A stretch of DNA of 64,000 nucleotides from Acinetobacter seifertii (GTDB lineage: Bacteria > Pseudomonadota > Gammaproteobacteria > Pseudomonadales > Moraxellaceae): contig NZ_KB851200.1 in the NCBI RefSeq assembly GCF_000368065.1, positions 1,667,204-1,731,203 on the forward strand. Direction: 5' to 3'. The position numbers were made by a program, and so were the translations under genes. This document shows positions 54,791-63,891 of this stretch, in pieces (the first letter of the stretch is position 1; the number at the start of each line of letters is the position of its first letter). The notes beneath the pieces are model-generated. The model was given only the letters and a program-made list of their open reading frames with translations, did no database searches and was not told the origin of the DNA.

Positions 54791-56512
54791 TTAATTAATA
54801 CTCGCAATCACGGTTTCAGCATGGCAGGTCGCACCCTTCTCTGCGCTAATCTGAATCACACCACTACGGTGTGCCAGTACCTGCACTTCCATTTTCATGG
54901 CTTCCATAATGGCAACCACTTGGCCTTCGGTGACTTGCTCACCATTTTCAACTTTCCAACCACTAATCACACCATTAATTGGGGCAAGTAAATGCTCGGC
55001 ACCCACTTCTGGCTCGGCAGTTTGTGCTTGAACGGCAGTTGCTGGGCCTTGTGCAAACATACCCGCAGGTAAACCTAAACGATGTAACTTGCCATCAATT
55101 TCAATGTAGCTCAGCAGCATTGGTTGTTGATGGTTTGGAATACCGCGTTTAGTCGGCTTTAACTCTTGTTTAAAGTCATTTTCGATCCAACGCGTATGTA
55201 CATTAAATTCTTCGGTAAAGTCAGGTTCATTGAGTACTGCACGGTGAAAGTCTAAAACTGATGCTACACCTTCAATTTTAAATTGTTTTAAAGCACGTTT
55301 AGCACGGGCAATTGCAACTTCACGAGTTGGACCACTCACAATCAGTTTTGCCATGAGTGAGTCAAAGTGACTAGACACTAGAGAACCAGTGCGAACACCA
55401 GTGTCCACGCGTACACCGTTACCAAACGGCGCTTCAAATAAACTCAACACACCAAAGGCTGGAATAAAACCACGTGCTGGGTCTTCGGCATTTATACGAA
55501 ACTCAATCGCATGACCTTGTGCTTTTGGTGTTTCTTCAATAGAAAGCTCATGGCCCTGTGCCACGCGAATTTGCTCAACCACCAAATCGACTTTTGAAGT
55601 TTCTTCAGTCACTGGGTGTTCAACTTGCAAACGCGTATTTACTTCTAAGAATGAAAGCTTGCCGTCACGACTTAGTAAGTATTCGACTGTACCTGCACCT
55701 ACATAGTTTGCAGCCTGACAAATGTTTTTTGCCGAGGTTAAAATTTGCTGGTAAATCTCATCGCTAATAAATGGGGCTGGCGCTTCTTCGACTAACTTTT
55801 GGTTACGGCGTTGCAACGAGCAATCACGTGTACCAAGTACCACAATATTGCCATGTTGGTCGGCTATGACTTGTGCCTCTACATGGCGCGGTTTATCGAG
55901 ATATTGCTCGACAAAACATTCACCACGACCAAAGGCAGCTTTTGCCTCGCGTACTGCCGACTCATAAAGCTCTTTGACTTCTTCGAGTTTCCAAGCAACT
56001 TTTAAACCACGCCCGCCGCCACCAAACGCCGCTTTAATGGCAATTGGCAAACCAAACTGTTTGGCAAACTCTAAAGCTTCATCTGCATTGTTGAGTGGGT
56101 ATTGCGTACCCTGAACTAACGGCGCACCGACTGAAGCAGCAATTTTACGTGCTTCGATTTTATCGCCTAGTTTTTCAATGGCACTTGGAGATGGCCCTAC
56201 CCATTTTAAACCCGCATCAATCACGGCTTGGGCAAACTCAGCACGTTCAGATAAAAAGCCATAACCCGGATGCACCATCGTTGCTTTCGATTTTTTTGCA
56301 ATTTCGATAATGGCTGGAATATTTAAATAGGTTTCACTGGCAGTCGCACCAGCCAAGCCCCATGCTTCATCTGCAAGTTCGACATGCATGCTTCCAATAT
56401 CGTCATCTGCATATAACGCGACCGATGAAATGCCCATGTCACGGCAGGCATGGATAATACGAACGGCAATTTCACCACGGTTAGCAATCAATAATTTTTC
56501 TGTATTCATCAT
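54791..56512 (-). CDS. biotin carboxylase fused to a biotinyl domain
   Basis: 573 residues. Biotin carboxylase about 1-450 (LLIANRGEIAVRIIHACRD, AFGGGGRGLKVAW, EVNTRLQVEHPVTEETS); a C-terminal biotinyl domain with EAMKMEVQ (biotin lysine near 540). There is no carboxyltransferase domain. Last gene of an operon with pxpA and a pxpB-pxpC fusion, whose stop codon overlaps its start (ATGATGA). KipI/KipA-type domains form the carboxyltransferase half of urea carboxylase, so this gene and the previous one could together make a split enzyme of that architecture. Confidence 0.9.
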   Translation of the reverse strand: MMNTEKLLIANRGEIAVRIIHACRDMGISSVALYADDDIGSMHVELADEAWGLAGATASETYLNIPAIIEIAKKSKATMVHPGYGFLSERAEFAQAVIDAGLKWVGPSPSAIEKLGDKIEARKIAASVGAPLVQGTQYPLNNADEALEFAKQFGLPIAIKAAFGGGGRGLKVAWKLEEVKELYESAVREAKAAFGRGECFVEQYLDKPRHVEAQVIADQHGNIVVLGTRDCSLQRRNQKLVEEAPAPFISDEIYQQILTSAKNICQAANYVGAGTVEYLLSRDGKLSFLEVNTRLQVEHPVTEETSKVDLVVEQIRVAQGHELSIEETPKAQGHAIEFRINAEDPARGFIPAFGVLSLFEAPFGNGVRVDTGVRTGSLVSSHFDSLMAKLIVSGPTREVAIARAKRALKQFKIEGVASVLDFHRAVLNEPDFTEEFNVHTRWIENDFKQELKPTKRGIPNHQQPMLLSYIEIDGKLHRLGLPAGMFAQGPATAVQAQTAEPEVGAEHLLAPINGVISGWKVENGEQVTEGQVVAIMEAMKMEVQVLAHRSGVIQISAEKGATCHAETVIASIN

Positions 56513-58092
56513 TCATTCTCAAAATCTGTAAATTCGGCAATTTTTTTAAATTTGATGCGGCAACCTGCCGGAATCTGTGCCACCAAGTCCCAATGGTGTT
56601 TAGCAACAGAGCCAATGACCGGATATCCACCCGTTAAAGGGTGATCATTCATAAACAAAACGGGTTGGCCGCTCGGTGGAATCTGCAAAGCACCAATGCA
56701 TGTGCCTTCACTTTCTAGTTCATGGGTTATTTTGCGAGTCAAAGGCTGTGCACCTGAAAGTCTTAGCCCGACTCGGTTGCTTTCATTGGTTACCAGCCAT
56801 TCTTGCTGACAGAGCAGTTCAATACTGTCTTGTTCAAACCAGTCAGTGCGTGGCCCCATCACAATGTCTAGCTCAACGACTTCGCCAGCTTTTGGTAAGT
56901 CGCTTTTGCCCACTTCATTTACACTAATGTTGGTTGCCTTTACTTGCCCTTGGTAAATGGTATCTCCAAGTTTTAAAGGCTCTGGCCCTAGTACCGCCAA
57001 GCTGTCAAACGAAGCGCTATTCAGTACTGGTTCAACGTCTATACCACCGCGAACTGACAAATAGTTTCTTAAGCCTGCTGTTGGCGGCAGAATTTGAAAT
57101 TCATCGCCTTCGTCTAAATCAATCGGTTGATAACTTGCAAAGTCTGCGGTTTGACCGTCAGCAAATTTCACATGAATATTTGAAATAGTACCTGCCACCG
57201 CAATAACGCCTGCATGCTGCATCTTGGCCTTTAAGCCACCATTTAAAACTTCAATAACGGGTGTATCGGTTGGATTACCCACAATACGGTTAGCACTGTG
57301 CATGGCTGACACATCCATTGCACCTGCCACGCCAACCCCAATGTTGGTCTGATTTAAGCGCCCTTCGTCTTGAATAAGCATCTGTAAACTTGGCGCAGTA
57401 ATCGTAAATAGTGGCAGAGATTGTTTCGGCTCAACCTTACGTGTGATTTGCTGCGGTACATTTACAGTGGTTGGACTATGCGTAACATCTTCAAAATGTA
57501 CGGTCATGCCCGGTAACAGCAATGCAGGATTTTTACGTTCTAAATCCCACATTTTTTCTGATGTTGTACCAATCAACTGCCAGCCACCCGGACTGTCTTT
57601 TGGGTAAATACCAGAGTATTTTCCAGCCAAACCCAAAGAGCCTGACGGTATTTTTTTACGCGGAACCGTTAAGCGTGGAATATCGGTAAAAGGCTTATCG
57701 GGACTACTTATATAAGCAAAGCCCGGCGCAAAACCAATAAAAGCCACATTCCACACGCTTTGGTGATGTTTTCTAATCACATCAGCCACAGACAGCCCTT
57801 GTAACTCGGCAACCTGAGCAAGGTCTTCGCCATCGTAACGAATCGGCACAATCACTTCTTGGCTACTGCGCTCAAACCCAGAATCAATTTTAAGGCTTTG
57901 AATTGAAGCAACCAGCGTTTTAAAGTTAGTTTCGATCTCGTTAAAAAAAACCAAAATTGTTTTTGCAGCAGGGACTAAGTCTTTAATTCCATTCAATTGC
58001 GTATTTTGCAATTTATTGTATAACGCCAAAGTTTCTTCTAGGCTCGCAAGCTCAATCAGAAAACAATCGGCGTTTACCGATAAAAAACGCAT
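56509..58092 (-). CDS. fused 5-oxoprolinase subunits PxpB-PxpC (KipI-KipA)
   Basis: 527 residues. KipI/PxpB part about 1-215 (SVNADCFLIELASLEETLALY, GFAPGFAYIS, LTVPRKKIPSGSLGLAGKYSGIYP in part); KipA/PxpC part about 230-520 (LIQDEGRLNQTNIGVGVAGAMD, GPRTDWFE, HPLTGGYPVIGSV). With PxpA these hydrolyse 5-oxoproline using ATP. Also homologous to the carboxyltransferase region of urea carboxylase. Four-base overlap with the biotin carboxylase gene and a good AAAAGGA start site. The fused form is common in some proteobacteria. Confidence 0.9.
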   Translation of the reverse strand: MRFLSVNADCFLIELASLEETLALYNKLQNTQLNGIKDLVPAAKTILVFFNEIETNFKTLVASIQSLKIDSGFERSSQEVIVPIRYDGEDLAQVAELQGLSVADVIRKHHQSVWNVAFIGFAPGFAYISSPDKPFTDIPRLTVPRKKIPSGSLGLAGKYSGIYPKDSPGGWQLIGTTSEKMWDLERKNPALLLPGMTVHFEDVTHSPTTVNVPQQITRKVEPKQSLPLFTITAPSLQMLIQDEGRLNQTNIGVGVAGAMDVSAMHSANRIVGNPTDTPVIEVLNGGLKAKMQHAGVIAVAGTISNIHVKFADGQTADFASYQPIDLDEGDEFQILPPTAGLRNYLSVRGGIDVEPVLNSASFDSLAVLGPEPLKLGDTIYQGQVKATNISVNEVGKSDLPKAGEVVELDIVMGPRTDWFEQDSIELLCQQEWLVTNESNRVGLRLSGAQPLTRKITHELESEGTCIGALQIPPSGQPVLFMNDHPLTGGYPVIGSVAKHHWDLVAQIPAGCRIKFKKIAEFTDFENE

Positions 58093-58124
58093 TTGCTTAT
58101 CCTTTTAATTCTTCTTTAGTCCAA

Positions 58125-58931
58125 TTAGCCCATCCAAGCGCGGTCAGGAATGTCGGTAATAAACATATGACCCGGTGCATGACTAATCGCAAAAGGAATT
58201 TTCGAATTCATCACCGCAGCTTGCGGTGTTACCCCACATGCCCAAAACACTGGGATTTCACCTGCTTCAATACGGGAAGCATCGCCAAAGTCTGGCTTGT
58301 TTACATCCTTAATGCCTAAGCTTTCAGGGTGCCCAATATGTACAGGTGCACCATGCACGCTTGGCATACGTGATGTAATTTTTACCGCTTCACTAATTTG
58401 ATGCGATGGAATAGGTCGCATAGAAACCACCATGTTTCCTGAAATACGCCCTGCTGGTTCACACTGTATGTTGCTCAAATACATCGGCACATTAGTGTCG
58501 TCATGAATATGGCGCACTTCGATGCCCGCTTCTTGCAAAGCCGTTTCAAACGAAAAACTACAGCCAATTAAGAAAGTCACTAAATCAGGATGTGCATTAT
58601 AAATCTCACTTGCATCGGTCACTTCATCGACCATTTCGCCATCTTTCCAAATGCGATAGCGCGGAAAGTCGGTTCGGATGTCTGAGTCTGCCGCAAGCTT
58701 AGTTGCATAAATGCCTTCTTCGAGCACATCAAGCACTGGGCAGCTTTGCGGGTTACGGTGTGCATAAAGTAAAAAGTCATATGCCCACTCTTTTGGCACC
58801 GAAATCATGTTGACCTGCGTCATGCCCGCAGCCATGCCTGCCGTTGGTTTATCAAAACCTGCACGGATTTTTAAACGCGCATCTAATGTGGCTTCAAGCT
58901 GAGCTGGGTCGACTTTAATATCCTTATACAT
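58125..58931 (-). CDS. DUF1445 putative hydro-lyase (D-glutamate cyclase-like)
   Basis: 268 residues. Family markers [30 protein letters not shown] and [37 protein letters not shown] and the [11 protein letters not shown] ending with CxxxPQ. This family is repeatedly found with PxpA/KipI/KipA; a mammalian relative converts D-glutamate to 5-oxoproline, which would fit the operon, but the bacterial activity is inference. It is 12 bases after pxpA. Confidence 0.85.
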   Translation of the reverse strand: MYKDIKVDPAQLEATLDARLKIRAGFDKPTAGMAAGMTQVNMISVPKEWAYDFLLYAHRNPQSCPVLDVLEEGIYATKLAADSDIRTDFPRYRIWKDGEMVDEVTDASEIYNAHPDLVTFLIGCSFSFETALQEAGIEVRHIHDDTNVPMYLSNIQCEPAGRISGNMVVSMRPIPSHQISEAVKITSRMPSVHGAPVHIGHPESLGIKDVNKPDFGDASRIEAGEIPVFWACGVTPQAAVMNSKIPFAISHAPGHMFITDIPDRAWMG

Positions 58932-58943
58932 GGTTGCTCATCC

Positions 58944-59708
58944 TTATGCTTTGTTTACAAATGGGCGGATTTCAATATTGTTTTTTACAAGCTCGGCTTT
59001 AATGGCTGCCGACATTTCTAATGCGCCATCGGTGTCGCCATGTAAGCAAATGGTGTCGGCTTGAATTGGTGTAAATATGCCATCAATTGACTCAACCCCA
59101 CCATTTTTAAGCATAGACACCACACGGCTCGCAACAAATGCCGAGTCGTGCAAAACCGCACCTTCTAGACGGCGAGATACCAATGAACCATCGCTGGTAT
59201 AAGCACGGTCTGCAAATGCCTCAGATACCACTTTTAAACCAGCCGCACGTACCTGCTCGACTAAGTTTGACCCAGCCAAAGCCACCAAAACCAGTTCAGG
59301 GTTATACATTTTAATCGCATCAATTACTGCCGCTGCCTGTGCTTGGTCATGTGCAATAGTGTTATAAAGTGCGCCATGGGGTTTAACGTATCGCACTTTT
59401 GAGCCTGCCACTTTTGCCAAGCCATCGAGTGCAGAAATTTGGTAAAGCACATCGGCAATAAGTTCGTCACGTGACAAATCCATATTACGGCGGCCAAAGC
59501 CTACAAGGTCTGGATAAGACACGTGAGCGCCAATAGTCACGCCAAGCTCCACTGCTTTACGAACCGTTTTTAAAATGCCAAGCGGGTCGCCAGCATGGAA
59601 GCCACAAGCAATATTGGCACTGGTCACGACTGGTAAAATCTGGTCATCATTACCCATTTTCCATGAGCCAAAGCTTTCACCCAAATCACTATTTAAATCT
59701 ACAAACAT
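58944..59708 (-). CDS. pxpA: 5-oxoprolinase subunit PxpA (LamB/YcsF family)
   Basis: 254 residues. [11 protein letters not shown] at the start, [37 protein letters not shown] and CLHGDT are the LamB/YcsF signature. It is the catalytic partner of PxpBC, in the cytoplasm, hydrolysing 5-oxoproline to glutamate. Second gene of the operon, following the NRAMP-type transporter gene after 34 bases; start site AAAGGA. Confidence 0.95.
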   Translation of the reverse strand: MFVDLNSDLGESFGSWKMGNDDQILPVVTSANIACGFHAGDPLGILKTVRKAVELGVTIGAHVSYPDLVGFGRRNMDLSRDELIADVLYQISALDGLAKVAGSKVRYVKPHGALYNTIAHDQAQAAAVIDAIKMYNPELVLVALAGSNLVEQVRAAGLKVVSEAFADRAYTSDGSLVSRRLEGAVLHDSAFVASRVVSMLKNGGVESIDGIFTPIQADTICLHGDTDGALEMSAAIKAELVKNNIEIRPFVNKA

Positions 59709-59742
59709 GGCATTATTCCTTTATTACTTTACGCAGTCTGGC

Positions 59743-60975
59743 TTAAAGCTTAGTCAAATAGTTAAATACTGTCGTAAATGACATATAACCCATCCACCAC
59801 GTCAACAGACATGTTAAACCACCCAAAATAAGTAACCATTTTGGATAGTTATAATTACCCATCAAATCTTTTCGGCATGCAGCAACATACACAAAAATTG
59901 TAAGACCAATTGGCAACACCAAACCGTTAAAACCACCGACAAAAATGAGCAGACCTGCTGGAGTTGCACCCAATAATACATACAGCAATAAAGCCAATGC
60001 GATAAAGGTAATGGTCGTATAGTTGGTTTGTTTTGGAGTTAAATTCTTTTTAAATGCAGTAAAGAATGAAACCGAAGTATATGCTGCGCCGATGGTGCTA
60101 CTAATACCTGCTGCCCAGAAGATTAAACCAAATAATTTAAAACCAAATGTACCCGCTGCATATTGGAATGCTTGAGCTGCCGGATTAGCATCATGGCTAG
60201 CTAAATCAATGGTTGCACCGCTCACCACCACACCTAAAAACGCTAAAAACAATACGTAGCGCATGATACCAACGACAACAATGCCTTTGGTTGCAGCTTT
60301 AGCAACTTCATCAATATTTTCAGGGCCAACAGCGCCTTTATCGAGTAAACGATGTGCACCTGCATAGCAGATATAGCCACCAACCGTACCGCCAACAATG
60401 GTGGTAATAATGGCAAAGTCGATATGATCTGGAGCAAAAGTTTGATGTACAGCTTGTCCCACAGGAGGCATTACAATGACGGCAACAATAATAATCAGCA
60501 GGATTTTAAGCAGTCCCAACACGATCATGCTTTTATCCATGGCAAGCGTTGCTTTTCTTGATGCAAAAATCAAAATGGCTAAGGCACCACTTAAAATACC
60601 ACCCCACTTTGTGTCTAGGCCAAAAAGTGCATTTAAACCTAAAGCTGCACCTGCAATGTTACCGACACTAAAGAAAAAACCGCCCAAAATCACCAGAAAC
60701 GCCAGTAAATAACCACTACCCGGCAATGCTTTATTGGCAATATCTGATGCACGCATTTGAGTGAGTGTTACTACTCGCCAAATGTTTTGTTGAACTACAT
60801 AATCAATGAGAATGGAAACTAAAATTGCAAAGCCAAATGCAGCACCTAACTTCACTGTAAATACAGCAGTTTGGGTTAAAAATCCTGGCCCCATTGCAGA
60901 GGTCGCCATCATAAAGATTGAGGCAACAATGGCCCATTGGCGATCTGATAAAAAAGAAGATTTTAGTAAAGACAT
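59743..60975 (-). CDS. NRAMP-family transporter
   Basis: 410 residues from ATG 60975 (GAGGAA ten bases upstream); the frame is open to 60996 as well. About 11 hydrophobic segments. The family start AIVASIFMMATSAMGPGFLTQTA lacks the canonical metal-binding DPGN motif of MntH, having MGPG, so metal ion transport is doubtful. Such divergent NRAMP proteins often accompany 5-oxoprolinase genes. A carrier for 5-oxoproline or an amide is inference. First gene of the operon; the LysR gene lies upstream on the same strand. Confidence 0.82.
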   Translation of the reverse strand: MSLLKSSFLSDRQWAIVASIFMMATSAMGPGFLTQTAVFTVKLGAAFGFAILVSILIDYVVQQNIWRVVTLTQMRASDIANKALPGSGYLLAFLVILGGFFFSVGNIAGAALGLNALFGLDTKWGGILSGALAILIFASRKATLAMDKSMIVLGLLKILLIIIVAVIVMPPVGQAVHQTFAPDHIDFAIITTIVGGTVGGYICYAGAHRLLDKGAVGPENIDEVAKAATKGIVVVGIMRYVLFLAFLGVVVSGATIDLASHDANPAAQAFQYAAGTFGFKLFGLIFWAAGISSTIGAAYTSVSFFTAFKKNLTPKQTNYTTITFIALALLLYVLLGATPAGLLIFVGGFNGLVLPIGLTIFVYVAACRKDLMGNYNYPKWLLILGGLTCLLTWWMGYMSFTTVFNYLTKL

Positions 60976-61337
60976 ATTAATGCGTTCCTCATCCATTTGA
61001 GCTTAACAACGCTATTTCAAGTTGAACCAAGAACACCATTTTTGTCCCAAACGATATTCTTTAATCCTTTAAAATGACAAAGATTCCCTATTCCCCAATC
61101 AACTTAATCGGTGATCAAATCTTGTATCTCAAATAAAAACATAGCTCATCCTTACGGACAATAAGACTTTTTACATAAAATAAAATTTATAAGTATTTAA
61201 TTTTTATTATTTTTTAATTTCATTAAAAGTCAGGATAAATTTTACTTATCGACTTTCATAAGCTGCCTTTATGACTTTGCATACAAGCAGCGATAATTTA
61301 GAGAAGAAAAATGAGATTAAAAGATCACCGATTCTAC
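60976..61337. other. 362-base gap with the operon promoter
   Basis: Contains the start of the NRAMP-pxp operon. I see no terminator after the LysR gene and no clear sigma-54 or LysR operator. AT-rich around 61140-61320. Confidence 0.45.
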
Positions 61338-62249
61338 TTATTTTTTAATTTGCTCATTCAGCCTTTTCATGGCACTCGCCGAGACTTTAACAGCGACCTC
61401 GGTTAATTTTTCTTTCAAGGCAACGTCATTCCCGTGAATATAAATGGACGTGAAATGAAAGGTTTTTAAGCGAATAGGCGTATCTAATATTTCCAATCGT
61501 CCGTCGGTAATTTCCTTTAAAGCCGTTAAGGTCGGTACGACTGCAATACCTAAACCTTGCTCAGCAAGACGCAACAACGTCGCTAATGAATAACTGGTAA
61601 TTGAAAGCGGCTCATCAATGCCCTGTTCTTTCATTTTGGCCTTTAATTCCTTATAGGGATAGGTAATTTTTGGATAGGTTAAAATGGTATGCGACATTAA
61701 GGCTTTAAAAGACATTTGCCCAATTCCACCTTTAAACGATGGTGCTGCTAAGAAACTGAGTTCAAAGTTACAAAGTGACTGCTCAATACATTCAAAAGCC
61801 AAGGTTGGGCCAAGTAAAAAGGCCATATCCAAGTCACCTGTACGAACGCCTTCTTGTAAATTAGGTGTCAGGTCAACCACAATTTCGACCGAAACTTTTG
61901 GAAATTCTTGTTGAACTTTTTCGATATATTCAACCAACCACGTATACACAATGGTTTCGGAAACGCCTAAACGTATGGTTCCCGTCAGATGCTGGTTTTC
62001 GGTAAGCTCTGCGACCAGATCGGTTTCTAAACGCATAAACTTTTCGGCATATTTAAATAAGGTCATGCCTTTATGGGTCAGTTTAAACTGCCGCAAGCTT
62101 CGGTCTAAAACCTTAAAACCTAATTCATTTTCAAGAGATGTGATTTTTTGAGAGACAGCAGGCTGCGTCGTTTGTAATTTAATTGCCGCCTTATTGAAGC
62201 TATTTAACGTCACAACCCAATAAAATGCTTCAAGATTCTTTAAATTCAC
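61338..62249 (-). CDS. LysR-family regulator, probably of the pxp operon
   Basis: 303 residues. HTH FYWVVTLNSFNKAAIKLQTTQPAVSQKITSLEN (typical), then a standard effector domain. It reads in the same direction as the pxp operon and lies directly upstream of it; regulation of that operon is inferred from position. Effector could be 5-oxoproline or a related amide. Confidence 0.88.
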   Translation of the reverse strand: MNLKNLEAFYWVVTLNSFNKAAIKLQTTQPAVSQKITSLENELGFKVLDRSLRQFKLTHKGMTLFKYAEKFMRLETDLVAELTENQHLTGTIRLGVSETIVYTWLVEYIEKVQQEFPKVSVEIVVDLTPNLQEGVRTGDLDMAFLLGPTLAFECIEQSLCNFELSFLAAPSFKGGIGQMSFKALMSHTILTYPKITYPYKELKAKMKEQGIDEPLSITSYSLATLLRLAEQGLGIAVVPTLTALKEITDGRLEILDTPIRLKTFHFTSIYIHGNDVALKEKLTEVAVKVSASAMKRLNEQIKK

Positions 62250-62339
62250 GTTTCATCCTGTCTTAAAAATTCCTTTACTTTTATAGTATGTAAGCTTTTA
62301 ACATGTTAAGGCCAGCAATAAATAAATTTTTAACTAAAG

Positions 62340-62519
62340 TTAGTTATCCAAATTTTTAAATGCTTTGGAAAGCTGACTAATTGTTTTGATCTGCTTTGCA
62401 TAACGGCGGCATGATCGGCATGCCAACAAATGCAGTTGTAAACTACTTTGCTCACGTAAAAAAAGTGGTCTATCTTGTTTTTCAGACAACAGTTGAGTGG
62501 CTTGTCGACATGTCAACAT
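62340..62519 (-). CDS. zinc-finger anti-sigma factor-like small protein (zf-HC2)
   Basis: 59 residues from ATG 62519, with strong AAGGAGG seven bases upstream; longer in-frame starts overlap the sigma gene more and are not needed. It carries C-x-x-x and HLLACRSCRRYA, the H-x3-C-x2-C zinc motif of anti-sigma factors (ZAS), and no membrane segment, so it is a cytosolic, truncated-type ZAS. It overlaps the sigma gene stop by seven bases and should antagonise that ECF factor. Confidence 0.85.
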   Translation of the reverse strand: MLTCRQATQLLSEKQDRPLFLREQSSLQLHLLACRSCRRYAKQIKTISQLSKAFKNLDN

Positions 62520-63133
62520 GAACAATCCTCCTTCAGTAACCATTTATTTTCTAAGCATTCCCGTAAACGGGTACGACTTCGATACATCAAGACATTAAAG
62601 TTTGAAATAGATAACTCCAGCTTGCTACAAATTTCGTTAGAACTCAGCTCTACCACTTCTCTCATCATAAAAACCTGAGCATATTTGGCAGGCAAATGAT
62701 CTAAACAGGCTTCAAAAATTATCCAAAAATCTGACTGTTCCATCATTTCTTCAGGGCTTTGCCATGCTTGAGGTGCTTCATATTTATGCCAGTGTCCTGA
62801 AGCATCAAACAATTCATCAACACTGAGTTCGCTTTCCTCATCTTTAAATAATTCAGACATGGCAACCAAACGTGACTTTTGCCGAACCACATCAATAATT
62901 TTATTTTTTAAAATAGCGAATACCCATGTTTTGAACGCAGCCCGCCCTTTAAATGAATCTAAGTTTTGAAAAGCACTGGTTAAAGCCTCTTGCACTACAT
63001 CTTCAGCTTGCGGAAGTGAGGATAACTGTAAAAAAGCAAATTTAATCATTTGCTGCCTTAAGTCTTGTAAAAAGGCTGGGTTATGCAGTTGATCCCCTAA
63101 GTCGTCATGACGTGATGCCGCGGCTGAAGTCAT
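62513..63133 (-). CDS. ECF sigma factor
   Basis: 206 residues. Region 2 (AEDVVQEALTSAFQNLDSFKGRAAFKTWVFAILKNKIID) and region 4 (LPAKYAQVFMMREVVELSSNEICSKLELSISN) are both intact. A 40-residue acidic/histidine-rich linker lies between them. It ends with CSC. The gene overlaps the DUF2063 gene by four bases and the anti-sigma gene by seven, so it is coupled to a DUF692/DUF2063 (metal-buffering) operon and probably activates that operon in response to metal or oxidative stress. Promoter specificity not determined. Confidence 0.92.
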   Translation of the reverse strand: MTSAAASRHDDLGDQLHNPAFLQDLRQQMIKFAFLQLSSLPQAEDVVQEALTSAFQNLDSFKGRAAFKTWVFAILKNKIIDVVRQKSRLVAMSELFKDEESELSVDELFDASGHWHKYEAPQAWQSPEEMMEQSDFWIIFEACLDHLPAKYAQVFMMREVVELSSNEICSKLELSISNFNVLMYRSRTRLRECLENKWLLKEDCSC

Positions 63134-63891
63134 GCTTGTGCCTCTTTAAAATCATGGAGAGTTTGGATTAATTGTAGTCGAGATAAGAGGTTTTTGAGTT
63201 CTTGAATTTGCAGATAAATTTCAGACTCAGACAAGTTAGCGAGTACAGATTGAATAAGGGTGAAAATATCATGGTCAGTTAAGGTTATATTTTGCGTTAA
63301 CTGTTCAATCAACATAGCAAACAGTGGAGAGAGTTGTTCAATACATACTTTATCTTGTTCATCGCGCCAGACCATTACTGCGCCTGGTAAAAGTTCTACT
63401 TGTTCTGGAGTCATTAAAGTCGTCCACGTATAAACGGGATATTGATAAACCAATACCCATACTTTGGTGGTTAACTGCCAAGCATAATTTTCATGTAAAA
63501 CAACATCTTCAATTTCAACAGTGTCTAAATATAATTCTAGCCATTCAAACTGTAATAACTCAGCCAACCAAGGATACTCTTGTAATATCGGATGCTGTTG
63601 CTCTGTTAAATACTCTCTAAACTCTAAAGAGATATCATTGTATAAAGGTGAGCGGCTTTTAGCTTTTTGAAAAAACTCTAACAACAATTGTTGCCACTTT
63701 AACTCTGGCAACATGGCACGAGCTACTGGATAAACTAAGTCAATAAATGAACAAATATTATTAAAAAGTAAATCCCGATAAATTTGCATTCTTTGAGGAG
63801 GAAGTGCTTGAGGTAATTCCAAATCAGGATCACGAATCCAGTCACAAAACTGTTGCTGCATGGTTTGGAAGGATATTTGATTTCCCTTCAT
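63130..63891 (-). CDS. DUF2063 protein (BufC/HvfC-type partner)
   Basis: 253 residues. The N-terminal DUF2063 domain (FCDWIRDPDLELPQALPPQRMQIYRDLLFNNI), then a C-terminal winged-helix-like region. It acts as partner of the DUF692 (MNIO) enzyme that modifies a small metal-binding peptide (DUF2282 bufferin). ATG 63891 lies within the end of the DUF692 gene (50-base overlap); ribosome site CAGGAGA. Function from family knowledge. Confidence 0.88.
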   Translation of the reverse strand: MKGNQISFQTMQQQFCDWIRDPDLELPQALPPQRMQIYRDLLFNNICSFIDLVYPVARAMLPELKWQQLLLEFFQKAKSRSPLYNDISLEFREYLTEQQHPILQEYPWLAELLQFEWLELYLDTVEIEDVVLHENYAWQLTTKVWVLVYQYPVYTWTTLMTPEQVELLPGAVMVWRDEQDKVCIEQLSPLFAMLIEQLTQNITLTDHDIFTLIQSVLANLSESEIYLQIQELKNLLSRLQLIQTLHDFKEAQA

